NCBI GenBank assembly: GCA_964304625.1
Contig: OZ199839.1
Location: 930,001-994,000 of the forward strand
Source of the DNA: Kudoa neothunni
Taxonomy: Eukaryota; Cnidaria
Direction: 5' to 3'
Length of the DNA stretch: 64,000 bases
Numbering within the stretch: the stretch's first letter is position 1; each line of letters opens with the position of its first letter. Shown one piece after another: positions 10,671 through 24,685 of the stretch. A model generated the notes under the pieces. It was not told the DNA's origin, did not search any database, and saw nothing but the letters and a program-made list of their open reading frames with translations. A program made the translations under genes and the position numbers.

Positions 10671-12879
10671 AGGAATATGAATGTGATTACTATTCATGCA
10701 CTAAAATGTTTATTTTATTTTTCCATGTTATTATAATGAAAATAAATTAGTAATAAGTCATTATAAGCGGTTGTGGTTCATGCGTGTAGAAAATTGAAAC
10801 TTTCTCCAACCTCATAGCATTTTTTCATTTTTATTTTATCCTATTTAAAGCTGTATAAATATTTCTAGTATTATGAATTTTTATTGTCGAAACGCTACAC
10901 TATTAGAGGAAATTATTGTGTGTTGTTTGATCAATTGTTTCCTAAACTGTGCTTAAAGTGTGATTATTAATTAGAAAATTTGTAATTAACTAAAATAATA
11001 GTTATTAAAAAAATGAATAATTGAAAATAATCATTAGAAATGAAATTTATTTTGATGGATTATTATTAATGGAAAGTTTATTATATTATATTTATATGTA
11101 TAGATCAATTTTCAACATTGATTTTTTATTCGTCGTTAATAGTAATGTATTTAATTTTGTTGTTACTAAATTTCTGTTTGCTTCATATTATTGACTTATA
11201 ATTGAACAGAGAAATACAGATGTTGAATTAAAGCTTTAATTAAATTAACTAAAACCTACAATAATATTCTAATTTTTCTTTGCCTCAAATTTAGGTACAA
11301 CTTCGAAATAAAATACATATTTTATTTTTTCATGTTTTAAACAAATATTTTTTGGAATATAATATTAATTTAATTGTTATGTTTCAATGATGTCGAATAT
11401 TAGTACTTTTATGTAACAAACAAAACTCAGATTAAATATTCTTAATTTGTTATTTGAAGGATTTTTATAAAATAATATTTTAAAATTCGTTCCTAAAATA
11501 GAAATCAATATATTTTACATATGAATACAAAGTATGATTAGTTTTTCCACCAAGGCATGATGGTGGGTTTCTCTCCTCTTTATTTGCAGTGATGCAATGG
11601 CAGAAACTTTTTTGATTGAACAATTAATATTGAGAAAGTGATAGAAAACAAGGAATCAGGATGTTATATAACAAGTGATCTTTAAATATTGATTAATACC
11701 ACAAAAACTTATTTTATCCTTATTTTGTTTAATATTTATTTAATTTCAATGAATTATATTATGGTTGATATTGTTTTAAAAATAATACTCGTAGATGATA
11801 AATGATATACAGTGCTAGATGTTTATTGAACTAGGGATAATTATGAAGTTATGCATAACCATTCTTTGGGTATAAATCCCTCCGTGGACTGCGATTTTCG
11901 GCAATTGGGACGTTAAAAACATTTCCTAAAAAAAGAAAACTAACTGCTTGTTTTATAGCTGACACAAAAATCATCATCCTATAAGTGTGCCGTGTGCATT
12001 CGCAGTCGGAATAATGAAAATGACAATCTTAGGAGAAGATGAATATTATGTTCTTGTGATCATTCGTCGGAAACTTTTTAAAAGTTATCAAAATTATTTT
12101 TCAGCTTTAATTATCTAAAAGTTTTGATACGAATAATAAATATCCAAGAATATAGCCTGCCTTCAATTATTGTATTTTAAATAGTCAAAGTATGAAATTT
12201 AATTTAAAAAAATATTACTTAAAGATGATTTATAAACAAAATATTAATATTAATAGAAATCGAAATATACTATATTTAGATAATGAAAAATAATTTGATG
12301 TTAACAACTGATTAAACAATAAAAAAATTAAAAAATCGGATTGTGTAATTGTGTTGATTTTTCATGAATTATTATCCATCAAAGAAAATTCATTTCTAAA
12401 GATTGTCTTAATTTTTAAATATCTTAAAAACTATTAAATTAGTTGTTTTTTACATTTTCCAGTTAATAATTACTTCTTAAAGTCAAGGTAAGGAGACAAT
12501 TTACCAAATGACACTTAATAATTGACTTAAACGATAGAGCGTTTCAAATGGAAATATTTATAATACTAAAAATACTTATTTAACTTTAATTAAGCAAACA
12601 TTGAAATGAGAAGTGTTATGAGTATGGAAGAACTTTTAATATCCTATATTTCCGAACAGCATTGCATTAATAATGACTTACTGTTAATTTTGTTCAAGTT
12701 ATTTCATGTAAAAATAATATCAATAGTTTAAATGCATTCACTGTAATCAAATTCATATTCTTTCATAATGAAATATATAAATCAATGTATAACATAAGGA
12801 TTATGCTATTGACCTTCACCATCATATATGGGATTAAAAGGAAAAATTATTTTTATAATTTTGTAAATATTTTTGATAC
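10671..12879. other. Long AT-rich region without recognised content
   Basis: About 2.2 kb at very low GC, with no frame above about 60 codons that looks like a protein and no element ends I can define on either strand. Confidence 0.5.
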
Positions 12880-13955
12880 GCTCCAGATGAGAAGTGTATA
12901 CAAGATTTTTTAGTGCCAGTTTCGACGAAAAAAGTCGTAAAAAACGCTAAAAATGAGGGAGCCACACGCTCCACAATTACCCAAATCTTCTCTTTATACA
13001 GACTTCTTCAAGACCATTTAAGATTATTTTCATATTTTAAAAAATACTGAATTAACTAAAAAAATAAAATGTAGCTTTCTGATTGCTAATAAAGTGGTAA
13101 ATTGGTAGTGTAAACTTTTTGTAAGTATATCAGCGCAGATAATAATGGAATAATTTCATCATGTGACTTAATATAATAAAGTGATGGACGTAGATAACTT
13201 TTATTTCACCCAGCTGCTTCAACTATACAGTTGTGATATTATGTTTATTATTTGAGCATAGTTAAGACTTTCTATGGAGTTTTTGCTTGCGAAGGACGAA
13301 ACAGTCGAAAAAACACGTGATATTCAAACGAGGTATTAATCCTCGGGGAAAAATTATTATTTTGTTGTACGTTTAATTAACGCTGAATTGTGTTTATTAT
13401 TTTTGTATGGATTTAATTGGAAGTTAGTAAATTTTCTTTATGGGCAAATGCAACGTTATTTACAAATTTTAGATTAATGGGATAATCGATGGGTTAGCTA
13501 AAACTATAAAAATTTCAAACGTGTTTTACGAAATAGTGATTTTTAATTGTAGATAGAGTCCACTCCAAGCGAAAGTGATGAGTACTAGGATATTGCTGTT
13601 TATTTTTATTAAAATTGTTTTTAAATGGACGGTATTATTACTTGATTTTCGTTTAATATTTTAATCGTCGGGCAAGTTGCAAAATAAAGATTATTTTTAT
13701 CCTTTAAGTTATTCTAATAATTCAACCAACCCTGAGTCGAAGTCGGGTATTTCGACACAACCTAAATTCTTATTTTACTTAACATGATCGTCAAAAGGAT
13801 GATGTTATAAACAAAATTATGAGTTTATTCTATTCAGCAAAGTGGTTATATAAAGGGATTAATATATTTTTTAATTTTTCAAATTTTTTTTATTTAAATT
13901 AACTCGCTTCTAGGCAAAGGGTGGATTTTCGCGCTAATTGAATTTAAATGTATCA
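12880..13955 (+). mobile_element. Helitron-like repeat family, copy 2
   Basis: The body from about 12985 aligns with copy 1 from about 9655 (CTTTATACAGACTTCTTC against CTCATACAGAGACTTTC, then the shared GTAAACTTTTTGTAA and CAGCGCAGATAATAATG boxes). It ends GGTGGATTTTCGCGCTAA at about 13921-13937, a CTRR-type end. The first 95 bp (12880-12975) are an inverted copy of the segment at 10445-10560. No coding content. Confidence 0.45.
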
Positions 13956-14183
13956 TTTGTGTAATTGCGATTTTTTGGCGCGAACACACATTCCTAATTA
14001 ATGCCTAGTACAACTCAATATGCTCACAGTTAATTACTTCGGAGTTCAAGGTAAATTTTTAAATAACGTTTAATGTTCGAATAACGGTCTTTTCATCCAA
14101 ACTGGACAACGTGACAACCAAGCCGGACGGCACAATTGTTAAGCAAATAAAAGCGTGGCAATTAATATAATTAAAATATCATA

Positions 14184-15067
14184 ATGCCAAGAGAGATTGT
14201 ATCGAATGATTTACGAAAGAGGGTCACCATGCTTATACTTGATGTGGGAAAACCCCTTTGTTTAGTATCGCGCGATTTAGGTATACCTAAATCAACTTAA
14301 GTGCTATGATAAAAAGGAAACAACTCCATAATACGTACAAAGATTGCATGAGAGGTGGTTCAAGACGTGAAAAAATTACAAATGAAATAGTAGTCCAGTT
14401 GCTTCGCCTAAGCGACGACGATTGTAAGATCAGCTTACAACGTATGATCGAACACTTTAGTTTGGACGTGTGCCAAACAACTATATGGAGGTGGCTCATA
14501 AAATGAATATCACATTCAAAATGATGAGGCAAATACCTCCAAGCAGTAATTCTCTTGACGTAAACACGAAAGAAGGAATTACGCCAATTGGTGTATCAGT
14601 CATCCAATAAAAATACGCTATGAAAAACTGATGTTTATTGATGAAAGCCCGTTTCGTTTCATTTGCTACGCTCACAAGGGCCCTCTCTTATTGGAACACT
14701 CCTAATCCTGTGGTGATTAATAGTAGAGGTCCTAACGTAACAATGATCCTTGCAGTGAGTGCCATAGTATATTCTACTGTGAAGTCATTACCCATTAATG
14801 GGGGGGGGGGTTAATTGTGAAGTATTTCAAACATTTCTAAAAAAGTAAACGACATGCTGGGCAGGGGGATTGCACTACTGTTATGGGATAACGTCCCGAT
14901 TCCATCATTCTAACATGGAATTCTGTGATGATTACCCATATGAGATTAAATATCTACCTGGATATTCTCCATTTTTAAACCCATGCGAGGAGGTATTCTT
15001 CCGAATAAAAAACAACACCCATAAGGATGGTTCAATTCAAGGTAATAACGACCAAATCGAAATATGA
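14184..15067 (+). mobile_element. Tc1/mariner-IS630-type transposase, degenerate
   Basis: From ATG 14184: MPREIVSNDLRKRVTMLILD, then GKPLCLVSRDLGIPKST, a homeodomain-like HTH. Later pieces give the DDE_3 catalytic motifs: YEKLMFIDESPFRF (about 14620-14660), LLWDNVPI (about 14877-14900) and YLPGYSPFLNPCEEVFFRIK (14964-15022). The three acidic positions are present, but the frame is broken several times. A G11 run at 14800-14810 lies in the middle. Ends were not defined; a (TA)n tract follows at 15190-15212. Confidence 0.75.
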
Positions 15068-15460
15068 CAGCTTCCACCCAATCTGTGACTGAAGATGATT
15101 TAAAAAATTATTTCCAACATAGCGAAACCTTTCTCAGTTATTGCCACATCTTAGGGGACGTTCCCAGAGATAAATCTAATTGAACATATGTATATATATA
15201 TATATATATATATTTTATTATATTATATTTAATGCTTATTTTTTATATGAAATGAAAGCATAGAATTTTGAATTCTGGTCCAATTTAGTAAATTTGTCCG
15301 GTTTTAGATGAAAAACCCGGGTAATGTGCTACCGTGTTTTACTGAGTGATTATGCAATCGTGCCAGATTAAACAATCTAATGTGCTGACGTACAATATCG
15401 TAAATGTTCAAACCATGCAAAATATAACCTGAATAGGGTACGTAATCGAAAATATAAATA

Positions 15461-16642
15461 TTAACCCTTCGCGGCATATACAACAAACATTACTCGAACG
15501 CGTGCCTGAGATACATGGACTCCAGGCGGTGAAGTTGGTTTTATTTTGTGGCATACTATTTAAAATATTTAATTTTGAAAAAAATTCCCACGTATAGTAT
15601 TGGAAAATTATTTACATAACGAATTGAAGCTGTTAAGACAAGTAGTTCTCGTTTTTCTATCATTTTGACGAACACAGAGATGACGCCCGTTTTTTTTTTG
15701 AAAATATTGGTAGATTAATGCATGAACTTATGTTTATTGCTTCTATAAAATCTTCAAATGGATATATAATTATTTTTTACCTTTTTGTTGATTTTCTCTT
15801 CTTTATGTTGCAAAAGAAACGATTTCAAGAAATCTTTTCGTCGTACTGGACTTCCTGCTTTCACACAATATAATAAATACATCTGCGTTTGTTGACATTA
15901 TATCTGAAAAATGTGGAATATAACCACTGGCCATCTTCTAGTTGTTCGATAGGTTACGTAGTTAATAAAAGTTTGACCGACTGTGTCTATTCCTTTCTAT
16001 GCAAACGAAAATAATTTCTGGGAGTTTTTTTGGATGTTCCCCATTTATTATTGGCCTAGGATATAATGAGCTTAACAAACTAATGGAATTTTAAAATTAG
16101 AAGTTATTTTAGGTATACCATTTGTGGAGCCAATAATATTGTTTAACATTTTATCCTTGAAAAATTAACTCTAAGTGTCATTTTCTATAATAACATTATC
16201 AAGAATATCGATTTTATGTTTATGATAATATTGTTTTCCTCTTTTTAGAAAATGGTTTTACATGTTAAACAGACAATTCGGAACTTTTACCACAAAACTT
16301 CTCATCGTTTGACTTAAAAATTTCTCACATTGAACGATTCATAATTAAGTCATCTTAATTTTTATTTTCACGATATGAAAAAATGGATTCATCGCTTGTA
16401 TCCACCGAGCAATTTTCATAACAAGAGTTGCTGCTACAAGATTCCATGTTCGACACATTTGAATTGTCATTTTAACGGCTAAAATTGTTTTAAAAATTAT
16501 TTATTATCTTGAAACAGTTAAATAGACAATAATATGCAGTGAAAAATTTTTTAAAAGCAAAATATGACTCTAGTTAAGATTTTATAACAAATTAATTTCA
16601 TGTGGGGTCCAATTGAACAGCATGCGTCCTCTGAAGGGTTAA
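15461..16642 (-). mobile_element. piggyBac element, internally deleted
   Basis: TTAACCCTTCGCGGCATATA at 15461-15480 and its inverted partner ending CCTCTGAAGGGTTAA at 16642 mark the TTAA-bounded ends. Minus-strand translation shows piggyBac C-terminal motifs: KGIDTVGQTF and YVTYRTTRRWPVVIFHIFQI (about 15925-16010), then SPVRRKDFLKSFLLQ (about 15815-15860). At 1.18 kb it is about half length, with stops and frame breaks and no recognisable catalytic centre. Confidence 0.65.
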
Positions 16643-17423
16643 TACCGCAAATAAAAAAGAATTTGCATTATTATTCAATGTTTTCTGGTTTTCAATAAAA
16701 AAAAGATATTTTAAAAAATGAAAATATCCCCAAGCTCTGGCAGCCCTAGCATTATCCAGAGTATGCATTAAATGAGAGGCCATTTCAGTGCGCAATATCC
16801 AGGTTTTGCTACATAGGACGAAATTATTAAATTTTTCGCGTATTACATTGAATAATAAACATAATTTGTTTGGAATAAACCAATAAATTTATCAGGTAAC
16901 ATTAAATCATTACAGAATATCCAGGGACGATTGTATATTTATTTTCTGATGATAGTTAGATCACGAAACCAATGGAGTAACGATATAATTTTAAAAAAAG
17001 TAGTTCTGGAATAATAGCAGCTTCAATTCGTGAGAAGTAAAATTGCATGAAGCAATCGAAAATCATCATGAAACTATCTTTCGTTTGTTCTAAACGATTT
17101 TCATTAACTACTAATTAAATAACCCACTCAAGTTGTTTTAACCTAATTTAAATTAATATAAATATCGTAATATCTAAATGAATGCTTGTCGCGGACAAAG
17201 TATTAAGTCATACATTATCGCATTTTTACTCAGAGGTTATAATTTTATTGAGTGAATTACCTGAATATATAAAAGTTCGGGACAAACTCATACACCCAAA
17301 TAAAAAAATGAAACGCAAACGAAGAAAAGACCACATTAAATAGGATTGATTAAAAATATACAAATTGAATTGGGTTATTCACACAATCAACTAAATATTC
17401 AGGATCTAATAAAGCCACATTTT
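16643..17423. other. Intergenic, nothing recognised
   Basis: AT-rich sequence downstream of the RPB8 gene. No exon-like frames or repeat ends identified. Confidence 0.45.
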
Positions 17424-18003
17424 TCAATAGAATATTTTTTTCACCAACAGATACAATTGTTGGTCCATTCCGATGCGTTGAAGTTTGTTCACATCACCTG
17501 TAATATTCATGAGTAGACCACCAAAGCTAACAAAAATGGACCTAAAACCAATCCAAGAAACAAAATTAAAAATGTGGGGCATACACTTTTGGGATGGCCG
17601 AATCTGCATGAAATGAGCTATCGTGATGATCAACATCCTTCAATTTGTACGAACGACCGTACATAACATAGTCGAACTGATCGACTAATGTACTTTCTTT
17701 TTGTAGGTTACGATCATACTCGCCACTATCGACCGATCCATCTTCCGCCAACGATGTGGTAAGAATAAGACGCAACTTATCACCAGGGTGAACTTTGAAT
17801 AGTTGCGAATTGATATCAAGGATGATTTTCACATGAAAACCTTCACTTTCTCCGACGACTCGATCAACTATCAGAAACCAGTTCAATTATTATTCTGAAG
17901 CTTAAACAAAAACTCGTTATTCACCTTCACCTCTATCAAATTTTTTCCCCCCAGGATTCAAGTCTGTAACTTGAACGATATCTTCAAAGAGAATGGCGGC
18001 CAT
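17424..18003 (-). CDS. POLR2H: DNA-directed RNA polymerases I/II/III subunit RPB8
   Basis: Three exons on the minus strand. Exon 1 starts at 18003 (MAAILFEDIVQVTDLNPGGK then KFDR). Exon 2 covers VDRVVGESEGFHVKIILDIN through DQFDYVMYGRSYKL to DSAIPK. Exon 3 gives FVSFGGLLMNITGDVN and ends YLLVKKIFY with TGA at 17424-17426. RPB8 is the small OB-fold subunit shared by the three nuclear RNA polymerases. The order of motifs (ILFEDIF, GDKFRL, DGEY, DQFEYVMYG, YGGLLM, LLMKK in the human protein) is kept along the whole length of about 148 residues. Introns are about 43-63 bp and splice in phase. The gene looks intact. Confidence 0.93.
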
Positions 18004-18639
18004 TAGGACGATTCAACGTGTTAGCTTAAACGGAGTTTAGGAATACGACGCGCGCATGAGACCTTCAGGGGAACTCAGGGATTATGGTTAGTGGGTGGCA
18101 GCATAGATATTGTCGCCACGTGTTATCGTGTATACATTTGATTGATTAAGAATGCTTGGTTCTTTTTTTTTTCTATTTTTTTGAGCTAAATAAACAGAAA
18201 GATATCGTGGTTTGGATGGGATCCGGCTTGATAACCAATTGTATAAATTTCTAGGGAGAAATCGATATCGTTATCGACAAAAGTAAATGCTATAGATGGT
18301 TATGTTTAAAAACGCATACATTTGAAAAATATTTTTCAATGAAAATAGTATCTTACTATAAAAGAAGCCATTGAAATTTTGCCCACATTTCCTAAATCTG
18401 TCAATCCGGCTATATAATTATCAATTTGTCTTTTTTTTCTATCCATAGTGAAGTGAACAATAATACAAGAATTATCGTGATTTTAACCGAAAAATGCAAA
18501 AATGTAAAGAAGAATTGACGTCCTTCGATGTTTATCTATTTTATTCGAACATTGCAACCTCTGGATATAATTTTGGATTTTTTCACTGACTTTCACATTT
18601 GCGTAATGTGCCGTATTTTTTAAAACAATTGACATTAAT

Positions 18640-19960
18640 TTCAGATAAGATACCGTTTGATGTTTTTTGTAGCATCAAATTTGCATCGTAAAATATATTT
18701 AGTATTTGATAGAAAATCATGACTAAACATTTTATTATATCCACTTTTAAGGCAATGAATCATTACATGATCGAGTGGTTCCAAACTCTCGTTAAATTTG
18801 TAGGTAAAAGGAGTAATTTTATATTGCTTAAATAAGTGATGTTTTTGGATTCGCTGGGTTTTAAAATATAAAATGATTAATAATTTTCGTTTCTCTGATT
18901 CCATTATAGAATTTAATTTTTTTTACCTGGAAAAAATAACAGAGGTCAAACAGGAATTTTTTGGGGCATAATACTCAAGGTGAATTCTTGGCCCTTTTAA
19001 GTCACCCTGGGTTTTGGTATTTTCCAATCATGACTAATGGCGACTTTTCTTCATCTAAAGAGCATGATACCATAATCTTTTACGTTTTTTATAGTTTTTT
19101 ACACTTTACGCTCTTTTCTTCTTGTAATACATAATTTCTCACAAAATAAAGCAGTTTCATCAATATTTATTGCCTCTCGGGTTATACATGTTTATCAAAA
19201 TTGTATTTTCATTGATCTACGTAGCAATAAATGTAAGGATAGTGTTGAAAACTTCACCATAAAATGTTTAATAATGATTCAAAATCTTTTCTTAAACCCT
19301 AAAGTCAACTCTTATTTTCTGTAAAATTCTGGATTTATTATTTTTCGCTATGATAGCAGCCATTTCAAAAGTTATTTTGTAAGAAATAATGTAACAATTG
19401 GTGCTTTTTTGATAAAATTATTCATACATTTCTTCGTCTCTGCCGATGAATCTTCCTACTTCTTGCAACTTCAGAATTGTTTAGCATGGTTTCACGAGAA
19501 AAAATGCTGACAAGCACTGAATGTCCTTGAAGATATATATTATTAATATTAATATTAAGAGAGAATGAAAGTAGCCAGGAAATTAAGTATAAATTTTTCA
19601 ACCTCCACTTATTTGGCATTTATTGTTGATTTTTTTGAATCGAAATACTGCATTATTCTAATTTCCTAAGAGATTTCACTCTACCCTTTCGATATAATAA
19701 AGATAAAATCACGTAATATTGACTCAAGTTTGTTTTTCGTTACTCAATAAGAAAGTTTTACGTAATATTGAATTTGGAGTCAGGGACATATAGAACAAAT
19801 ATTTTTTAATTATTTTTGAAACTAATAATTTACTAATTGAAATGATAATAATTTAAATTCGATGATTTCCATATTGAAAATCTTGAACTTACGCTGTATC
19901 GAACCACGCAATATCCAATCTCGACTGGAGTATTATGAGAGTAAATTTAGACTTATTTTG
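18640..19960 (-). mobile_element. pogo/Tigger transposon, heavily decayed
   Basis: Minus-strand pieces in order match a Tigger-type transposase: a middle region with ILTFIAT and YKKKRA blocks (19090-19250), SWLENTKTQGDLKGPRIH (about 18975-19035), and YNKMFSHDFLSNTKYIL at the end, preceded by SLEPLDHVMIHCLKSG (18730-18800), the LQPLDxGVIxxxK motif. Many stops. The right flank 19720-19960 (TTTTTCGTTACTCAATAAG box) recurs as a short MITE at 24455-24685. Confidence 0.55.
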
Positions 19961-20493
19961 TTGTAAATGATTTTCTTTAATGTCATACAAGATTTGTATA
20001 TGAAATAATTTTCACAAACATTAGTTATGTAGTTAATGAATATTCTTATTAATATACAAAAATTAAAATTTTATAAAAAGAACAATATTCAAAATTAATT
20101 AGAAGATAGATTTTTTAATGTTACTAGAAAAAGATATAAAATGTGACAATTCTTTTTCAGGGGTGAGTAATTCAATTTCATTTGCAATCGATTCTATTAT
20201 TACTTATAAATGATGAAAAATGAATACAATTTATTTAGGGTCATGATTTTTCAGTTCGCCCCAGTTAAACAACAAACATCTCATGAATTTTTTAGGAAAT
20301 ATTAATGGATCCAATTAACTTTGACGGAAACGAAATGAAAAGTTTGATAGTAAATTATATACTTAGAAAATAATATGAATATCATTATTGTATTGAATTA
20401 ATAGAATCGTTAAATACTATTATATTTTCATATGAATATCAACTATTTGATCAAAATATTCAATATAATCTGATTTACATTATTTTGTTGAAA

Positions 20494-23427
20494 ATGAAAA
20501 ACACATATTTCAAATTATGCATTCTAATTGGATTATTGTGTAATTTATATAAACCTGCTATATTTTATAACATTTTGTGTAGCTTTTAATGAATTTTATG
20601 CAAATGAAATAAAAGGTGTAACCTCAACTCCTACAAAAATACTTTCGTACAGCATTGCAAATGAAAAAGTTAAGCTGACATTGACTGGATCAGAATATGA
20701 ACATGCCACAAAACATTGTCTCATAAGAAAGGAGAATAATGATAGAACTGACTTTGATTCGATAAATTCCTGCACTACTAGTGGTTCAACCAGCGGAGGT
20801 AATCAATGCGTGCCTAAATGCTCTGCAAGCGACATCGAATTGGCGTTTAATTTGTTGTCACCCAGAGTCAATTTTATCTATGTTTATTCTGGGACAACCG
20901 CTGACGAAATAAAAGGAAAAAATTCTGGTGGTGACGTTTTTGGATTTTCTACTCGTAAGTTAAACGTAACATTATAATTTGTTGAACTAAAATTAGCATT
21001 ATTGGTGAACCCAATAATCGCAATAACGACAGATGCTACAACAGGCAAGTTAAAACTTGCAGCTAAAACGTGTAAAAATGTTGCCTGCCCTATTTTTTAC
21101 AAGGGAATTAAATACCAGGCTGGTACACAAGGGAATGACTGCGTCACTGAAAACAGCGCCAATACAGTGGATTTTGATTTGATGATTCCTCATTATGAGA
21201 TGATATGTACGAATTACCCTAGTTTCTTTTACGAAATGCCAAATTCCTACATGAAACAGAATATAGACATATACAAACCACAATACTACGTTACTTACAA
21301 GAAAGATGACAATGCAAAGAAAATATATGTTATAAAATTCACCAATGCTTTTCCTTCCGAAATATGCTTATTCAGTATCAAGAATGCTGCCAGTGGCGCA
21401 ACTGCACCTACGAAAGATTACGCTTCGAATTGTGGAGGTGGGTCTCAAATTCCTTGTTACGCACCTTGTAATGACGTCGAGTTAACTCTCGCTGAATCCA
21501 AACCGATCGTCGAAATATTAATTCAGACTAGAAACTGTAACTTGGGATTACCAGAAGGTAGTTTTAGGGGTTATGAAGAAAGAAAATATGGTAAAGTTTT
21601 AATTAAAAGGAAATAATTTTTGATTAATTATAGCTATTGTTGAGCCTGCTGAAGCGAATAATGCACTATTTACTGCGGAAACAACTGTAGGAATAACACT
21701 TAATCCTTCTCCATACGGCTCTTCCTCTAGTGATGTAAAATTCGACAGTTGCACGTTGAAATATTTCCTTGCTGGAAATTCCAGATATACTGGAGGAGCA
21801 GATACACAGTGCTCCAATAGTGACGGTTGTAAAACTAGTTGTGCGACAGCTTCTGTCATACAGGGACTGGGTGCAGGAAAAGCGTACATAATTGAAATTA
21901 CGCCACAAACAATTAATAATCACAATAACTTTAAGGAATATTTATTTTTCAGAACTAGTAATAAATTTTATAGTTTTATACTTTAATTATTCTTAGAAAA
22001 ATCTGAAAATCTTAACTTTGACGACGCTGTACCAACCGCGACCGACGTGACTGCTACAATCAAAGCGGTTGGCGGTAATATTGCAACAAATGCGAATGTA
22101 AATGAACCAACTTGCTCGTATTATCTAAGTATAGCAGAAAGAAACACATTCGTTGATGCAGAGTGTGAAGACAGCAATCCTTGCAGAGGGTTTTGCAAAG
22201 ACACCAAAAAACTGATAAATTTGGATCCCAAAACAAGTTACGATATTGAAGTTGTTTCACATAGAGACTATGGAAATAAAATATACAAAAATGTCTCGAC
22301 TAGTAAAATAATTTAAACGTAACTAATCTAGCCTAAATTTTTTAGTTTCGTCAACCCTTGTTCTTTCCAAGAATTTCTTAGATAAAGGATTTCAAGTGGT
22401 TGGAACTTTGACCTCAGCCTATCCACAAGCGCTATGTCAATACAAAGTTAAAGTAAAAAATGGAACGACTTTAGAAGATATTTATTCTTGTCCATCCATT
22501 AATAATGTTGCTAATCCTGCTACATCTCCCCAATCCCGAACAACGCAAGAATCTCAGTCGGTCAGCGGTTCAAATTTGTCTAAAATAAAAATAGCGAGAG
22601 CAAGTACTGAGGCAAATAATAATAATACTCCAACAAACCAACCCACAACTACTGCTATTAATCAGTCCAACTTTCCACCGTGCAACAAGCCACCACTGTG
22701 CAGCAACATAGTAATCAATGATGGATATGAGGCTGATAAAGTCTATCAAGTTTTGGTGACAGCCATAGGTCGATCTGAAGAAGTCACTATAGAAATTCCC
22801 AAAAGTAAAATATTCATAGATCAACCAAGAGATTTTAAATATCAACTAAATATAGATTCTATTCCAGAATCGCCTCAGGATGAAAACAAAAAAATTACCG
22901 TAATTATTGAAAGAGTTGGCGAAACATTAAAAATCACCTCATTGCTTCCAAAAGAAAAGGATGAAAGATCAGTTTGTCGTTGGATACTAAGAGACATTAC
23001 GCATGTTTCCCAACCAATAGTGAAAAAGTGTGAATCAATTGGCCCTAACAGATGTACTTTGCCTACTTGCAAATCGTTCACCATTGAGAACGTAAACGAT
23101 ACCAACGATTATCATTTAACAGTCATTCACTCCATAGATTCCACTGTGAGTGGCGTTGGAATAATTAACAAAGGTAGCTTACAAGGAATAAATAAATTAT
23201 ATTTTAATTGTTATTTTAGGTGAGACTTCTAATCAATCGAAGTAAACTTTATTAATTTAAAATATTAAATAAAATTATTTATAGGGCGAGTACCTCAATG
23301 TATTATTTTTTTTAGTCAATTATGTTGTAATACTTAAAAATTTAGGATTATTGGGATAATTGTTCCAATTGCAATAGTTGTTTTAGGGATTGGATTTTAT
23401 TTTGGTTATTGGAAAAATAGAGGATAA
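20494..23427 (+). CDS. Type I membrane protein with Cys-rich FN3-like modules
   Basis: Exons: 20494-20539, 20583 to about 20955, then about 20999, 21635, 21999, 22345, 23221, 23285 and 23345 onward, stop TAA 23425-23427; introns 39-46 bp. The protein is about 830 residues. The signal peptide MKNTYFKLCILIGLL is split by a phase-1 intron. Then come modules with the signature C-x(17-20)-C-x5-C-x3-C, for example CSYYLSIAERNTFVDAEC then SNPCRGFC, followed by an FN3-like turn (LDPKTSYDIEV, LGAGKAYIIEI). A variant module carries FPSEICLFSI. A Thr/Asn/Gln-rich linker lies at about 22520-22670. The C-terminus is IIGIIVPIAIVVLGIGFYFG plus YWKNRG, a membrane span with a six-residue tail. The role is presumably cell surface. 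It is paralogous to the gene at 49994. I do not recognise the family, and this copy looks intact. Confidence 0.8.
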
Positions 23428-24454
23428 AACTATATCATTTTATCGAATCTATATTTATAAATCTTATTTTTTTGTCATATTTATATGACGAAAATCTTTC
23501 ATCTTAGCGTAACCGTGGGTATTTTTATCCAACACAGAGACAGAGTGATTAAATGATCTATCAGATTACATTGAGTTAAATTCACGAAAATCCTGAAAGT
23601 AAATTAGGAATTACGTAAAGAATTTTTTAAAATATATAACGAGAATTTAAACTTTTGATTGCAATAATTATTGAAAAAGTAAACAACACGGAATTTATTA
23701 CATGGTATAAATATAAATAAAGATTGTGGTTAGACACTGCCAAATTAATAATTCTATTTAACCCATAATGGACATAAATTATACTCCAGAACAAATTCAT
23801 TTTTGATAGATTTCTCATAATTTATTTACACAAAAATAAAATATTATAGTTAATGTGTAAATAGGTGTATTATTATTATTGTTATTTCCATTAAGTATAC
23901 AATAATTCAAATTTGTTCCTGTCTTCCAGCCTAAAAAGTAACACTTCTGTTATTTAAGGTGTGTGGCAAATGTACAATATCCCTTAAAAATATACCAAAA
24001 TTTTTTTAATATATCAAATAAAAGTGTCGACTTAAAAAAATAGAATATCAATCGGGTTTCATTAGTCCATTTGAAATCTTCATTGGTCATGATGAGAAAG
24101 GCAAAAACTATTTGTATGATAAGTATATGTTCTAAGAGTATTTACTCACGTGCAACGAAAATTCTTAATTTTAGCAACTCTTATCCAAAGTTGTTTCCAG
24201 TTTTAATTTTAAGAGTCCAAAAATATTGGATTATTTTTGACCTAACGTTTCACTATTAGGATCTGAAAATAATTAAATATGGACAGAACTAATAACACCT
24301 GAAAATCATTTACTATGCAAATAACAACTTTTTAAATAAAAAACTGCAAAATTTTTAAAAAGTTTTATTCCAAAGTTGAGTTTATTAGAGGATTGTGAAA
24401 TTTGTTTTATTTAATAACCACTGGTAGGATAAAATTTTATTTCCCAGAATAAAA
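23428..24454. other. Intergenic, nothing recognised
   Basis: AT-rich 3' flank of the membrane-protein gene. The short frames (for example 24071-24259) have no exon-like features. Confidence 0.4.
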
Positions 24455-24685
24455 GTATACAGTCAAGGTTTGATATTGAGAAATAATTACGCAATACCAA
24501 ATCAAGGACACAGAAAAAATATTAAATTTATTTTTTTAAATTAATAAATTATTAAATGAAATAATAATAATAAATATTTATTATTTAATTCCTATGTAAT
24601 TAGTTTCATAATGAAAATCTTAAATAACGATATAACGAATAATGCAATCCAATATCCACAGTATAACTTAAATCAAGATAATACT
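24455..24685. repeat. Short Tigger-related MITE
   Basis: About 230 bp starting CAGTCAAGGTTTGATATTGA and ending near CAATCCAATATCCACAGT. The two halves are loosely inverted (left TTTGATATTGAG with TTACGCAATA; right reverse complement TGGATATTGGATTGC). The same text flanks the decayed Tigger copy at 19720-19930, so this is probably a deletion derivative of that family. Confidence 0.4.

Noticed and set aside
15304-15486. 60-codon minus-strand frame with a piggyBac-like look (FDYVPYSGYILHGLNIY)
   Set aside because: It overlaps and runs past the TTAA end at 15461 and lies downstream of the transposase C-terminus, so I could not place it in the element.
21599-22260. Overlapping minus-strand frames of 66-96 codons
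   Set aside because: Antisense shadows of the Cys-rich module exons of the 20494 gene.
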